6,849 bases of DNA from an uncultured Gemmatimonadota bacterium (GCA_946478895.1 CAMLDY010000123.1:1-6849), one strand, 5' to 3'; positions 1 through 6,674 are shown, counted from the stretch's first letter. Program-made: numbers and translations. The notes: generated by a model not told the origin, from the sequence alone.

Positions 1-188
1 CCCATCATGTCGGGCAACGCGACGTTGACGATCGAGCTATCGATGACCTGCATCAGCGCCGCCAGCACCACGGCGAACGCGATCAGGTATTTATGGGGCG
101 CTCCCTCGCTGGGGGCCGAAAGCGGCTCTACGAGAGGCTCTTCTTCGGATTCAATTCGTTCGTGCTCGACGACGCTGGCTGCTGGCAT
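1..188 (-). CDS. DHA2-family MFS drug transporter, N-terminal part (runs off the left edge)
   Basis: Partial gene; only the first 62 codons are in the window, starting at the ATG at 188-186. The first 32 or so residues are a hydrophilic, Glu-rich cytoplasmic tail (residues 8-21 carry many E). A first membrane helix begins near residue 34 (YLIAFAVVLAALMQVID) and runs into SSIVNVALPDMM. The D-x-x-I-V-N-V-A-L-P signature is motif D1 of the 14-helix DHA2 (EmrB/QacA-like) proton-driven multidrug exporters of the inner membrane. The gene lies 34 bases downstream of a small lipoprotein gene on the same strand and may be co-transcribed with it. No clear ribosome binding site is visible before the ATG. 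Family assignment is firm from the motif; the exported substrate cannot be told, and whether the rest of the gene is intact is not visible. Confidence 0.82.
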   Translation of the reverse strand, partial: MPAASVVEHERIESEEEPLVEPLSAPSEGAPHKYLIAFAVVLAALMQVIDSSIVNVALPDMM

Positions 189-222
189 GAGCTAGAGAAA
201 CCATGCAAGCAGTGACCCACAA

Positions 223-447
223 TCAGGGATTCTGCTGTGCCGAGTCGATGCGGGCCTGACGAGCCGCGGCGGAGTCCGCCGTGTTGAGCGCTTTTTGCAC
301 CGCTTTGGCGCCGGGAATTGGAGACCGCGCAATAAGGCTGTCCTTCTGTCGCTCGGTGAGATTCGCGCGACTGTCTTCAGTTTCATTCTTGGAGCAGGCT
401 GTAATAGCGATAGCCAGAACTGCGAGCAGAATTCCGGTTCTAGGCAT
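223..447 (-). CDS. Small secreted lipoprotein of unknown function (74 aa)
   Basis: The 74-residue product starts with MPRTGILLAVLAIAITACS: one basic residue, a hydrophobic stretch and a lipobox-like I-T-A-C with the acceptor Cys at residue 18. It should therefore be a signal peptidase II substrate anchored in a membrane. The mature part is polar and alanine-rich, with many D, S, R and Q and no cysteine or recognisable catalytic motif. A segment around residues 31-51 (LTERQKDSLIARS, then PIPGAKAV) resembles short lipoproteins I recall from Gemmatimonadota genomes; that is a memory-based impression, not a search. A weak GGCGAG sits a few bases upstream of the ATG. The gene lies between the palindromic repeat and a DHA2 transporter gene. 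Function unknown. The lipoprotein call is fairly strong; plus-strand frames over this region have no comparable signal. Confidence 0.72.
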   Translation of the reverse strand: MPRTGILLAVLAIAITACSKNETEDSRANLTERQKDSLIARSPIPGAKAVQKALNTADSAAARQARIDSAQQNP

Positions 448-516
448 AGGGGTTCTCGCCAGACTGGGTTAGTCGAAAGCTAACAGCGCGGAGCTGTCAG
501 CTGAGGGTTACGAGCT

Positions 517-557
517 TATGATCGAGGCCCGAGGACCAACTGCATCTATGATCGAGG
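517..557 (+). repeat. 11-base direct repeat TATGATCGAGG (two copies)
   Basis: TATGATCGAGG occurs at 517-527 and again at 547-557, 30 bases apart, inside the left half of the large palindrome. It suggests that the palindrome arose partly by internal duplication of a short unit. Confidence 0.6.
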
Positions 558-578
558 ATTAATCGCGGATCGACGACC

Positions 579-608
579 ATTGAGGACTCTGAACAGCCTG
601 TCCTCAAT
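579..608 (-). terminator. Possible hairpin terminator or mRNA-end structure downstream of the NHS transporter
   Basis: This is the apex of the large palindrome: a perfect 9-base stem (ATTGAGGAC / GTCCTCAAT) with a 12-base loop, backed by the longer imperfect stem. It lies 80-110 bases past the end of the NHS transporter gene, the last gene of the sugar cluster, and before the next gene on the same strand. There is no run of T after the stem on either strand, so an intrinsic terminator of the classical kind is not supported; the role is inferred from position and structure only. Confidence 0.3.
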
Positions 609-688
609 AGTCTGCAATTCTCGATGAATCTGCGGTCATAGATGCTGTTAGTCCTCGGGCCTCAATCAATAAGTCCTCGGTCCTCGGT

Positions 689-1966
689 TCAAGCGGGGAT
701 GCCAGCGGGTGTCGCCTCCGTGGTGACGGGACCCGTTCCGCCCGTTTTCGGCCGGAAGAGAATCGCGAACAGAATGAACACGATCAGTGCGCCTGCCGAC
801 GGAATCATCCAGATCGAGTGCCAATCGTGGGTGACCTTGAGGCATTGTCCCGCTGCCGCCGCGGCGTCGGTGCAAGCCGCGTTCGCCGTCGCGTAACGAT
901 TTACTACCGCCCCGGACGCGAAGGCGCCGATGAAGTAGCCGAGTCCGTTGGTCACGAAGTTGATCAACCCCTGCGCGGCGGCGCGGATCTTCTCACCCGC
1001 GCGTTGGTCGGTGTAGATCTGCCCGCTGACGAAAAAGAAATCGTAGCACACGCCGTGGAGCAGAATGCCGAGGTAGATCAGCCACATTCCCGAGCCGATG
1101 TTGCCGTTGCCGAAGGCGAAGTACCGAAGCGCCCACGCCGCCATGCCGACGAGCATGATCACCTTGATGCCGAACTTCCGCAGCGCAAACGGAAGCAGCA
1201 GCATGAAGAAGATCTCCGACATCTGGCCGAAGGTCTGGATGAAAGCGGGATCGGGCGCGCGGATCTCGTTCAGGAACGGATTCGCGAAGGTGTAATAGAA
1301 CTGGAGCGGGATGCAGAGCAGGAACGAGCCAGCCACGAAGATGAAGAAGTCGCGGTTCTTGAGCAGGGCCAGCGCGTCCAGACCGAGGGCGTCGTGGACG
1401 CTGAAGCTGCCGCCCGGCGCTTTCGGCGGCGTGTGCGGCAACACGAGCGAGTAGGCAGCCATGATCACCGAAGCCCCGGCAGCCATTCGCATCGGAAGCA
1501 CCAGCGCATCGGCGTGGAAGACTTTGCCGACCAGAATTCCGGCCACGATCCATCCGATGGTGCCCAGCACGCGAATGAACGGAAAGTCCCGACCGGGATC
1601 ACGCACGTGATGGAACGAGATCGAATTGGTGAGCGACAGCGTCGGCATGTAGCACAACGCGTAGAGAATCAGCAGCGGATAGAAGCTGCCGAATGATGTC
1701 TGCAGCGATACCAGGTACATCACCACGCCGCCGATGAGATGCAGCAACGCGAGCAGCTTCTCGCTCGAGAAATAGCGATCGGCGACAACGCCCATGAAGA
1801 AGGGCGACACCAGTGCCGCGATCGCCGTGGCGCCGTAGGCGAGCCCGATCTGGCGATCGGTGAAGTGCAGCGTCTGGCCGAGGTAGGTGCCCATCGTCAC
1901 GAACCAGACCCCCCAGATGAAATACTGGAGGAACATCATCGCTGACAGTCGGGTCTTGGCACTCAT
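689..1966 (-). CDS. Nucleoside:H+ symporter (NHS) family MFS transporter
   Basis: A 425-residue inner-membrane protein of about 12 helices, the usual size of the NupG/XapB family (Nuc_H_symport). Family hallmarks are visible: [16 protein letters not shown] in helix 1 (residues 14-29), ADRYFS in the loop after helix 2 (62-67), [14 protein letters not shown] (130-143), and [17 protein letters not shown] (304-320). A hydrophilic loop near residues 359-380 carries two cysteines (365 and 375), which could pair if it faces the periplasm. The ATG at 1966 was chosen although the frame stays open to 2101. It overlaps the DUF1080 stop as ATGA, giving likely translational coupling, and the extra upstream residues are polar and only overlap that gene. 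Known members import nucleosides by proton symport. In this cluster I infer uptake of a sugar or glycoside product; substrate not determinable. It is the last gene before the palindrome. Confidence 0.88.
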   Translation of the reverse strand: MSAKTRLSAMMFLQYFIWGVWFVTMGTYLGQTLHFTDRQIGLAYGATAIAALVSPFFMGVVADRYFSSEKLLALLHLIGGVVMYLVSLQTSFGSFYPLLILYALCYMPTLSLTNSISFHHVRDPGRDFPFIRVLGTIGWIVAGILVGKVFHADALVLPMRMAAGASVIMAAYSLVLPHTPPKAPGGSFSVHDALGLDALALLKNRDFFIFVAGSFLLCIPLQFYYTFANPFLNEIRAPDPAFIQTFGQMSEIFFMLLLPFALRKFGIKVIMLVGMAAWALRYFAFGNGNIGSGMWLIYLGILLHGVCYDFFFVSGQIYTDQRAGEKIRAAAQGLINFVTNGLGYFIGAFASGAVVNRYATANAACTDAAAAAGQCLKVTHDWHSIWMIPSAGALIVFILFAILFRPKTGGTGPVTTEATPAGIPA

Positions 1967-2688
1967 GGCAGGACCCGGATGCGGACGTTGCGGATCGAAA
2001 GCGTTCCGTCGTGATCGCCCTGAATTCCGATGTAGCCACTCTTGGCGAGACCGTAGTTCGGATACGCCGCGAATTTGCTGGCCTTCACTTTCGCCAGCCA
2101 ATCGGGACTGCCGATCACGTACTCGAGAAGCTTCTGGCCGTTGAGCCAGTGCTGGATCGTGTCACCCTTGGCGACGATCAGCGAAGAGTTCCACTCGTCC
2201 GCCGGTTTAACCACTCCGGCCGGTGACGGATACACTGCGTAGTCGGCCCCCGCCGATGTCAGCCGGCTCTTGCCGTCGGGGTGCCTGGCGTCGTCGAGCA
2301 GCTGGTACTCGGGAGCGCTCCAGTAGATGTGGTCGTACTCCTCGGTGCCGCGATAAAACACGCCGGCATTCCCGCCCGGCGCGAGCTTCCAGTCGAACGC
2401 CAGCTCGAAGTTGCCGAACTTCTCCTTCGTCAGCAGATCGCCGACGGAGCCGTTCTTGGTCAGCGTGCCGTCGACAATGCTCCACCCCGCCGGCAGCGTC
2501 GCCTCCTTGTAGCCGCGGAAGGCATCGGTGCTGGTGCCGTCGAACAGCGGCCGCCATCCGGTCGTGCTTTGCGCCGTCGTCGCCGTGCTGCTGGAAGCCG
2601 GCGTGCTGTTACCCATTGGCGTACAGGCGGCGAGAAGCAGCGCCACCTGCGTGATGATCGCCGCTCTCGCGGCAGCTCGTTGCGTCAT
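1963..2688 (-). CDS. DUF1080 (3-keto-disaccharide hydrolase / 3-keto-glycoside lyase-like) lipoprotein
   Basis: The 241-residue product has a lipoprotein signal, VALLLAAC with the acceptor Cys at residue 22, then a Ser/Thr-rich linker (about 28-43), then one DUF1080 jelly-roll domain to the end. Family landmarks are GWRPLFDG (44-51), W69 and DG (73-74), FELAFDWKL then GGNAGVFYR (94-113), EYQLLDD (127-133), EWN (165-167), HWLNG (180-184), GYIGIQGDH (218-226) and IRNVRI (232-237). Members of this family act on 3-keto sugars, cleaving the glycosidic bond of 3-oxidised glycosides by hydrolysis or elimination. A good ribosome binding site, AAGAGGAG (2692-2699 on the plus strand as CTCCTCTT), precedes the ATG by three bases. 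The gene is 21 bases downstream of the Gfo/Idh/MocA gene and overlaps the transporter start by four bases. The domain is certain; the exact reaction is inferred from relatives. Confidence 0.9.
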   Translation of the reverse strand: MTQRAAARAAIITQVALLLAACTPMGNSTPASSSTATTAQSTTGWRPLFDGTSTDAFRGYKEATLPAGWSIVDGTLTKNGSVGDLLTKEKFGNFELAFDWKLAPGGNAGVFYRGTEEYDHIYWSAPEYQLLDDARHPDGKSRLTSAGADYAVYPSPAGVVKPADEWNSSLIVAKGDTIQHWLNGQKLLEYVIGSPDWLAKVKASKFAAYPNYGLAKSGYIGIQGDHDGTLSIRNVRIRVLP

Positions 2689-2691
2689 GGA

Positions 2692-2699
2692 CTCCTCTT
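2692..2699 (-). promoter_or_regulatory. Shine-Dalgarno site of the DUF1080 gene
   Basis: AAGAGGAG on the minus strand, three bases before the ATG at 2688. It is the only strong ribosome binding site in the cluster, and it confirms this start rather than a later one. Confidence 0.7.
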
Positions 2700-2709
2700 A
2701 ATGAAGTAA

Positions 2710-4266
2710 TCAGACAGCCCAACCAGCGCGGTACTCCCGTGTCAGGTACTGATTCGCGTCGGCGATGTTGGTGACGCGCATGTTCTGCCCATCGTAGAGA
2801 AGCTTTCTCCCCTGCCCCGTTCTCAGCGCGACGATGCCGAGCAGCATGGTCTCGGTCAACTGCGCGGCGTACTCGAGCGGCGAGCTCGCCTTTGCTTCGC
2901 CCTTGATTGCCTTGACCCAGTTCATCTCGTGACTCCATGGAATCCGGGCGTAGGTCTTCGGCACCAGCGCCGCATCCTCGGCGAGCGAGATCGGGAAGAG
3001 CCGCGGATTCGATCCGTAGGTGTCGTGCATCAGAATCCCCTTCTCGCCGATGAAGATCACGCCGCCCTCGCTCTTGAGGGTTACGTCATCCGGCAGCACG
3101 TCGGGTCGCGGCGGATACAAACCGCCATCGTACCAGGTGAGCTTCACCGGTGGCTGATCGCCGCGCGCCGCGAACTGGTAGTGCACCGACGTTGCGACGG
3201 GATAGGACACCGGCTTGTTATAGCCGCGCGCTTCGCGGCTGTCGGCAGGCGCCTTTGGATCCGCCGGAATCGGCACAACTCCCCACTGCGTCGATGTCGC
3301 TTCGATGCTCGTCGGATGGGTGAGACCGAGCGCCCAGAACGGATGATCGATAAGGTGCGCGCCCATGTCGCCGAGCGCGCCGACACCGAAGTCGATCCAG
3401 CCACGCCAGTTGAAAGGGTGATAGATCGGGTGGTAGGGCACATTCTCCGCGACCGGCCCGAGATAAAGATCCCAATGCAATCCTGACGGCACCGGATACG
3501 ACCCGAGTGCCGAAGCGAGCAACTGATTTACGTAGCGGAAGCTGTAAGGATTTCCAAACGGGCCGGACGACGGCGCGGGCGGCGGTGACCCCGTGGGCTG
3601 CGGTACGCCCTGCGGCCAATAGACCACCGGACGATTGGTCCAGACGTGAACATCCCTGATCGGCCCGAGTATCCCTGCCTGCACCCATTCGTTCACCAGG
3701 CGCGCGCCCTCGCTCGAGTGACCCTGGTTCCCCATCTGCGTCACCAGCTTCGGATTCGAGAGCGCCAGATCACGCAGCACCCGCGCCTCGTGTACCGAAT
3801 AAGTCAGCGGCTTCTGTACATAGACGTGCTTGCCTGCCTGCATCGACATCTTCGCGGCAACAGCGTGGACATGATCGGGCGTGGCGATCACGACTCCGTC
3901 GATGTCCTTCTGCTTGTCCAGCATCTCCCGGAAATCCGAATAGCGCGCGGCCTTGTCGAACTTCTGCTTGAGGGTGATGCCCTCCGGTCGATCCTTCTTC
4001 TGATTGTCCTTGAGCTTTTCCGCGACTTTGCTCTCGGAGTAACCGAAATCCACGTCGGCGAACGCGACGAGGTTCTCGGTCTTGGCGAGCTCGAGGGCGT
4101 TCTCGGACCCCATGCCCCCAAAACCGATCACGGCGAAGTTCATGGTGTCACTCGGCGCCTGATACCCGACGCCGCCGAGGACGTGGCGCGGAACGATCAT
4201 CACTCCCAGCCCGATCTTTCCGGTGTCAGCAACGAACTGACGCCGCGTGACTTTCTTACCCTTCAT
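2710..4266 (-). CDS. Tat-exported Gfo/Idh/MocA-family oxidoreductase
   Basis: 518 residues. A twin-arginine signal is at the N-terminus (TRRQFV, residues 7-12, then a hydrophobic stretch to about 30). The Rossmann domain follows, with [11 protein letters not shown] (43-53) and an acidic FADVD (69-73). ATPDHVH is at 128-134, and VQKPLT at 150-155 corresponds to the family's EKP motif with catalytic-type Lys152 but Gln in place of Glu. The C-terminal domain has [13 protein letters not shown] (297-308), giving the paired Asp300 and His304 expected in the active site. A Pro-rich, aromatic insertion (about 222-260) precedes [13 protein letters not shown]. Family members oxidise sugar hydroxyls with NAD(P); in this context oxidation at C3 of a glycoside is likely. 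The Tat signal implies export folded with its cofactor bound. The gene is 38 bases downstream of the TIM-barrel gene and 21 bases before the DUF1080 gene. The ribosome binding site is weak (GGACGG). Substrate not known. Confidence 0.9.
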   Translation of the reverse strand: MKGKKVTRRQFVADTGKIGLGVMIVPRHVLGGVGYQAPSDTMNFAVIGFGGMGSENALELAKTENLVAFADVDFGYSESKVAEKLKDNQKKDRPEGITLKQKFDKAARYSDFREMLDKQKDIDGVVIATPDHVHAVAAKMSMQAGKHVYVQKPLTYSVHEARVLRDLALSNPKLVTQMGNQGHSSEGARLVNEWVQAGILGPIRDVHVWTNRPVVYWPQGVPQPTGSPPPAPSSGPFGNPYSFRYVNQLLASALGSYPVPSGLHWDLYLGPVAENVPYHPIYHPFNWRGWIDFGVGALGDMGAHLIDHPFWALGLTHPTSIEATSTQWGVVPIPADPKAPADSREARGYNKPVSYPVATSVHYQFAARGDQPPVKLTWYDGGLYPPRPDVLPDDVTLKSEGGVIFIGEKGILMHDTYGSNPRLFPISLAEDAALVPKTYARIPWSHEMNWVKAIKGEAKASSPLEYAAQLTETMLLGIVALRTGQGRKLLYDGQNMRVTNIADANQYLTREYRAGWAV

Positions 4267-4290
4267 GAAAACACCGTCCGATGATTGGGT

Positions 4291-4298
4291 GGGGGGGG
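4291..4298 (-). repeat. Homopolymer tract (C8 on the coding strand) between two cluster genes
   Basis: Eight consecutive G on the plus strand lie in the 38-base gap between the TIM-barrel gene and the Gfo/Idh/MocA gene, 24-32 bases before the latter's ATG. It is outside both coding frames, so slippage would only change spacing in the leader, not a reading frame. Confidence 0.6.
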
Positions 4299-4304
4299 CG
4301 CCGA

Positions 4305-5162
4305 TCAGAACGTCAGATTGCTCAGATACCTGGCGCTGTTGGTGATGGTCGCAATCGGGTCAGCCGGCTGATCGTGTTCGACGAAATAATGTTTGATGCC
4401 AGCCTTGCCGCCGTTGGCAAAGATGGTCTTGAAGTCGATCACACCGCTGCCGACATCGACCATCCTGTTGTCGGGCGGGCCGCCCGAATCCTTGACGTGC
4501 ACCATCGGGAAGCGACCCGGATAGCGGTTGAAGAAGTCGAGCGGATCTCCGCCGCCGAACACGACCCAGTACAGATCCATCTCGAAATCGACGAGCGACG
4601 GATCCGTGTTGCTGAGAAGGATGTCGAGCGGCCGCGTGTTGCCGACCGGCGCGAGCTCGAAGTTGTGATTGTGGTAGGCGAAGCGCAGACCGGCGGACTT
4701 TGCCTGCGTCGCGAAGGTGTTGAGGAGATCGGCCATTCTCTTCCAGTCGTCGGCGGTCTTTCCTCGGCGGTCTTCCCCGATCCAGGGCAGCGTCGCCCAC
4801 TCGTTGCCGATCGCTTTTGCATCGGCGAGCACAGCGGGAGTTTTCTCGAAGATGTCGATCGCCAGATGCGATGAGGGCGAGGTGAGCCCGTTCTGCTGGA
4901 GCAGGTCGCGAATCTGCGCCGGCGTGCGCCCGAAGTATCCGGCAAATTCCACTTCCTTGTATCCGGCGGCCGCAACCTTGGCGAGGGTGCCCGGCATGTC
5001 CTTCTCCATCAGATCGCGAACGGTGTAGAGCTGCAATCCGATCCTGTCGATTTTGCGGCGGGCTGGAATGGTGGCGCACGCCGAGGCGGCGTTTACACCG
5101 GCGAGTCCAAGCGCAGTGGCGCCGATCGTCGCAAGGAAGTCGCGGCGGGTCTGTAGAGTCAC
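4305..5162 (-). CDS. Tat-exported sugar phosphate isomerase/epimerase-like (xylose isomerase-type TIM barrel) protein
   Basis: 285 residues, AP_endonuc_2/xylose-isomerase-like TIM barrel. The start is GTG at 5162; it is the only start giving the full twin-arginine signal TRRDFL (residues 5-10) followed by a hydrophobic stretch to about 28. Cys29 after AASA is a possible but weak lipobox. Barrel landmarks are [10 protein letters not shown] (41-50), YKEVEFAGY (68-76), YHNHNFE (163-169), VDFEMDLYW (191-199), MVHVKDS (220-226) and FVEHD (260-264). Glu169, Asp196, His222 and Glu262 are plausible divalent-metal ligands by family pattern, with Glu72 at an earlier strand. In 3-keto sugar clusters such proteins isomerise or hydrate keto-sugar intermediates; a phosphate substrate is unlikely for an exported protein. 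First gene of the sugar cluster, 68 bases after the kinase gene. No good Shine-Dalgarno is visible. Fold certain, reaction inferred. Confidence 0.88.
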   Translation of the reverse strand: MTLQTRRDFLATIGATALGLAGVNAASACATIPARRKIDRIGLQLYTVRDLMEKDMPGTLAKVAAAGYKEVEFAGYFGRTPAQIRDLLQQNGLTSPSSHLAIDIFEKTPAVLADAKAIGNEWATLPWIGEDRRGKTADDWKRMADLLNTFATQAKSAGLRFAYHNHNFELAPVGNTRPLDILLSNTDPSLVDFEMDLYWVVFGGGDPLDFFNRYPGRFPMVHVKDSGGPPDNRMVDVGSGVIDFKTIFANGGKAGIKHYFVEHDQPADPIATITNSARYLSNLTF

Positions 5163-5186
5163 GGTCGATGGGGTAAGGGTGCAGCT

Positions 5187-5215
5187 AGTATGGAGCGACG
5201 CCGCGCGCTCCGCAA
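5187..5215 (-). promoter_or_regulatory. Possible sigma70-type promoter of the sugar cluster
   Basis: On the minus strand TTGCGG (5215-5210) and CATACT (5192-5187) are 17 bases apart and lie 24 bases or more upstream of the GTG of the TIM-barrel gene, in the 68-base gap after the kinase gene. Matches to the consensus are partial (3 of 6 and 4 of 6), so chance similarity is possible. If real, the sugar genes could be transcribed apart from the kinase. Confidence 0.28.
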
Positions 5216-5230
5216 TAAACCCCGCCGGAT

Positions 5231-6520
5231 TCAGTTGCCGCTCGGTGAATTCCCCGAAACTTCTTCGGTGGCGAGGAGATCGTCGGTGCGTCGCGCGGGA
5301 ATGGCGAAGGCGAACACGCTACCCGGCACATCGTCGGGAAATTCCGCCCACGCGCGGCCGCCAATCGACTCCACAGTCTCGCGAACGATGCTCAGGCCGA
5401 GTCCGGTGCCCTCCGCGCCGGTGACGGTATCGTCGTGGGCGCGAAAGAATTCCTGAAAGAGCTGCTCGCGCTTTTCGGGCGGCACACCGATGCCGTTGTC
5501 GTACACTCTGATGACGACCTCGCGATCCTTCTCGGTATCCGGGCCCTCGACGCGGGCGTCGACACCAACCCAGCGCTCGGTCTTCGAATCGTCGGAGTAC
5601 TTGATACCGTTCGAGAGATAATTCATCAGGCACAGCTCCACCGTCGCCGCATCGACCTCGATCGGCGGGAGTTCGTCGGAAATGCGTACGTCGACGCCTT
5701 TAGCTGCGGCGGCTTCCTTGAGCTCGCGAGCGGCTTCGGTCGCTGCTTCGGGCAACAGAACGTTACGACAGTGTCTCGAGTCGGTCGACGAGCGGGAAAG
5801 GGTCTCGAGATTTTCGACAACGCGGGTAAGGCTCGCCGCGCTGGAGGTGATGATGCGCACGAACTTCTCGCGCTCGGCGTCGCTGACCCAGCCCTCGCCG
5901 AGAGCGGATGCGGCGTTCGACATGGTGTGAACCTTGTTTTTCAGCTCGTGCGCGACGGTCCGGTTGAATTTACGGAGCCGGTTTTCGCGCTCGTTGATTT
6001 GCGCGGACTGCAGGCGGAGGAAATGGCTGACGGTCGCCTGCCGAATCAGCTCGATCGCCTGGGCGAGGCGCTGCCATACGGCGAGGAAATCGGTGCGGGG
6101 CGCATCGTCGGGCATCTCCGCCGCGCAGCCGGCGAGGAAATCGAACAGGATCTCGGCGAGCATCTCGTACTCCTTGAGCAGCTCGTAGGCATCGAAGCCC
6201 TGCTGGTGTCGCAGCGCGCCCAGCTCCATGGCTTTCGCAACCACCGGCGCCTTCGCATCGATGTCGCGCTCAGGCCGCTTGAGATAGCCCGCAATTCCCT
6301 CGACGAGGATGGGTACGTGATTGATGAGGGCGTGGGTCGGGAACACCCGGTTGGTAGAGATCGCGACGCGCTCGCTGATCCTGTTCAGCCATTGGGTGAC
6401 GAGCTCCTGCTTCGCGGAACGCAGCCGGTCGGCGAGTGCGGCGGCGAGCTCGACCGGGTAAGTGTACGGATCTGTGCCCAATCCCCCTCCGGAGAATTCA
6501 GTGACGTCCATTGTTTTCAT
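5231..6520 (-). CDS. Soluble sensor histidine kinase with RsbRD-like N-terminal domain
   Basis: 429 residues from the ATG at 6520; an upstream TTG (6526) and a downstream ATG (6511) in the same frame are alternatives, none with a clear ribosome binding site. No membrane helix is seen, so it should be cytoplasmic. Residues about 20-165 are helical and resemble the RsbRD N-terminal domain (WLNRISERVAIST, then FPTHALINHVPILVEGI, then LGALRHQQGF). The phosphoacceptor motif is VAHELKNKVH with His191; the proline usual after HEL[RK][NT] is replaced by Lys. The ATPase domain shows an N box LMNYLSNGIKYSDDS (298-312, Asn300 and Asn304), a G1 box YDNGIGVPPEK (340-350) and a G2 box GTGLGLSIV (371-379). 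It should autophosphorylate and pass phosphate to a response regulator, but none is encoded here and there is no receiver domain. It lies just upstream of the sugar cluster, so a regulatory link is possible but unproven. Confidence 0.88.
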   Translation of the reverse strand: MKTMDVTEFSGGGLGTDPYTYPVELAAALADRLRSAKQELVTQWLNRISERVAISTNRVFPTHALINHVPILVEGIAGYLKRPERDIDAKAPVVAKAMELGALRHQQGFDAYELLKEYEMLAEILFDFLAGCAAEMPDDAPRTDFLAVWQRLAQAIELIRQATVSHFLRLQSAQINERENRLRKFNRTVAHELKNKVHTMSNAASALGEGWVSDAEREKFVRIITSSAASLTRVVENLETLSRSSTDSRHCRNVLLPEAATEAARELKEAAAAKGVDVRISDELPPIEVDAATVELCLMNYLSNGIKYSDDSKTERWVGVDARVEGPDTEKDREVVIRVYDNGIGVPPEKREQLFQEFFRAHDDTVTGAEGTGLGLSIVRETVESIGGRAWAEFPDDVPGSVFAFAIPARRTDDLLATEEVSGNSPSGN

Positions 6521-6674
6521 TAGCAAGATCAGTTCTAGAATGGCGCGGGTCGCGGACGTGTTCTTGCGGGGAACTGAGTCGCTAAATCAAAGCGAGCGTG
6601 GACGTTAGCGGCCGGGGTAGCCAAATCGCCGTCTGAATCGTCCTCTAAACGAATCTTATCAGGCCTTGGGGACC
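6521..6674. other. Divergent intergenic region between the kinase and the Pal-like lipoprotein gene
   Basis: This 154-base stretch must hold promoters for both divergent genes. I looked for -35/-10 pairs on both strands and found none convincing; AT-rich patches at about 6583-6590 and 6645-6660 are the best places for -10 elements. No small gene with a credible signal is visible; a minus-strand open frame crossing it reads antisense through the lipoprotein gene. Confidence 0.4.

Larger units (their letters stand above)
501..687. repeat. Long imperfect palindrome (inverted repeat) in the intergenic gap
   Basis: The core is 524-587 facing 600-663, an ungapped inverted repeat centred at 593.5 with a 12-base loop (588-599). 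By hand alignment 52 of 64 positions are Watson-Crick complementary. The outer 27 bases (524-550 against 637-663) match at 25 of 27, and the inner 9 (579-587, ATTGAGGAC, against 600-608) match perfectly. With small bulges the symmetry can be followed outward to about 501 and 687, where CCGAGGAC/GTCCTCGG motifs recur (tandem at 673-687). The right end abuts the stop codon of the NHS transporter gene. It could be a palindromic intergenic repeat or MITE-like element, and its transcript would fold into a strong hairpin that may end or stabilise the upstream mRNA. I see no coding gene in 448-688. Confidence 0.8.

Noticed and set aside
483..502. Short palindromes ACAGC-GCGGA-GCTGT (483-497) and AGCTG-T-CAGCT (492-502) upstream of the small lipoprotein gene
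   Set aside because: Could be an operator or weak hairpin, but stems are only five bases and the two overlap; not enough to call a regulatory site.
501..690. CRISPR-like or tandem repeat array in the intergenic gap
   Set aside because: The repeats are inverted and imperfect around one centre, with no regular spacers or repeated unit of CRISPR size, and no cas gene is present.
818..1696. A 292-codon plus-strand open frame
   Set aside because: Antisense to the NHS transporter; the translation is charged (E, R, H-rich) with no domain pattern, as expected of the complement of a membrane-protein gene.
1967..2101. A 45-residue N-terminal extension of the NHS transporter
   Set aside because: The frame is open, but the extension overlaps the DUF1080 coding region, is polar and Arg-rich, and the ATG at 1966 forms a classic ATGA overlap followed directly by the first helix.
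3646..4874. Two long plus-strand open frames (3646-4284 and 4281-4874)
   Set aside because: Both lie antisense to the oxidoreductase and TIM-barrel genes, which carry clear motifs and signal peptides; no independent start signals or motifs.
5435..6523. A 362-codon open frame on the plus strand
   Set aside because: It is exactly antisense to the histidine kinase, whose catalytic boxes are intact; its translation is Arg/Gly/Leu-rich without family motifs. A GC-rich shadow frame.
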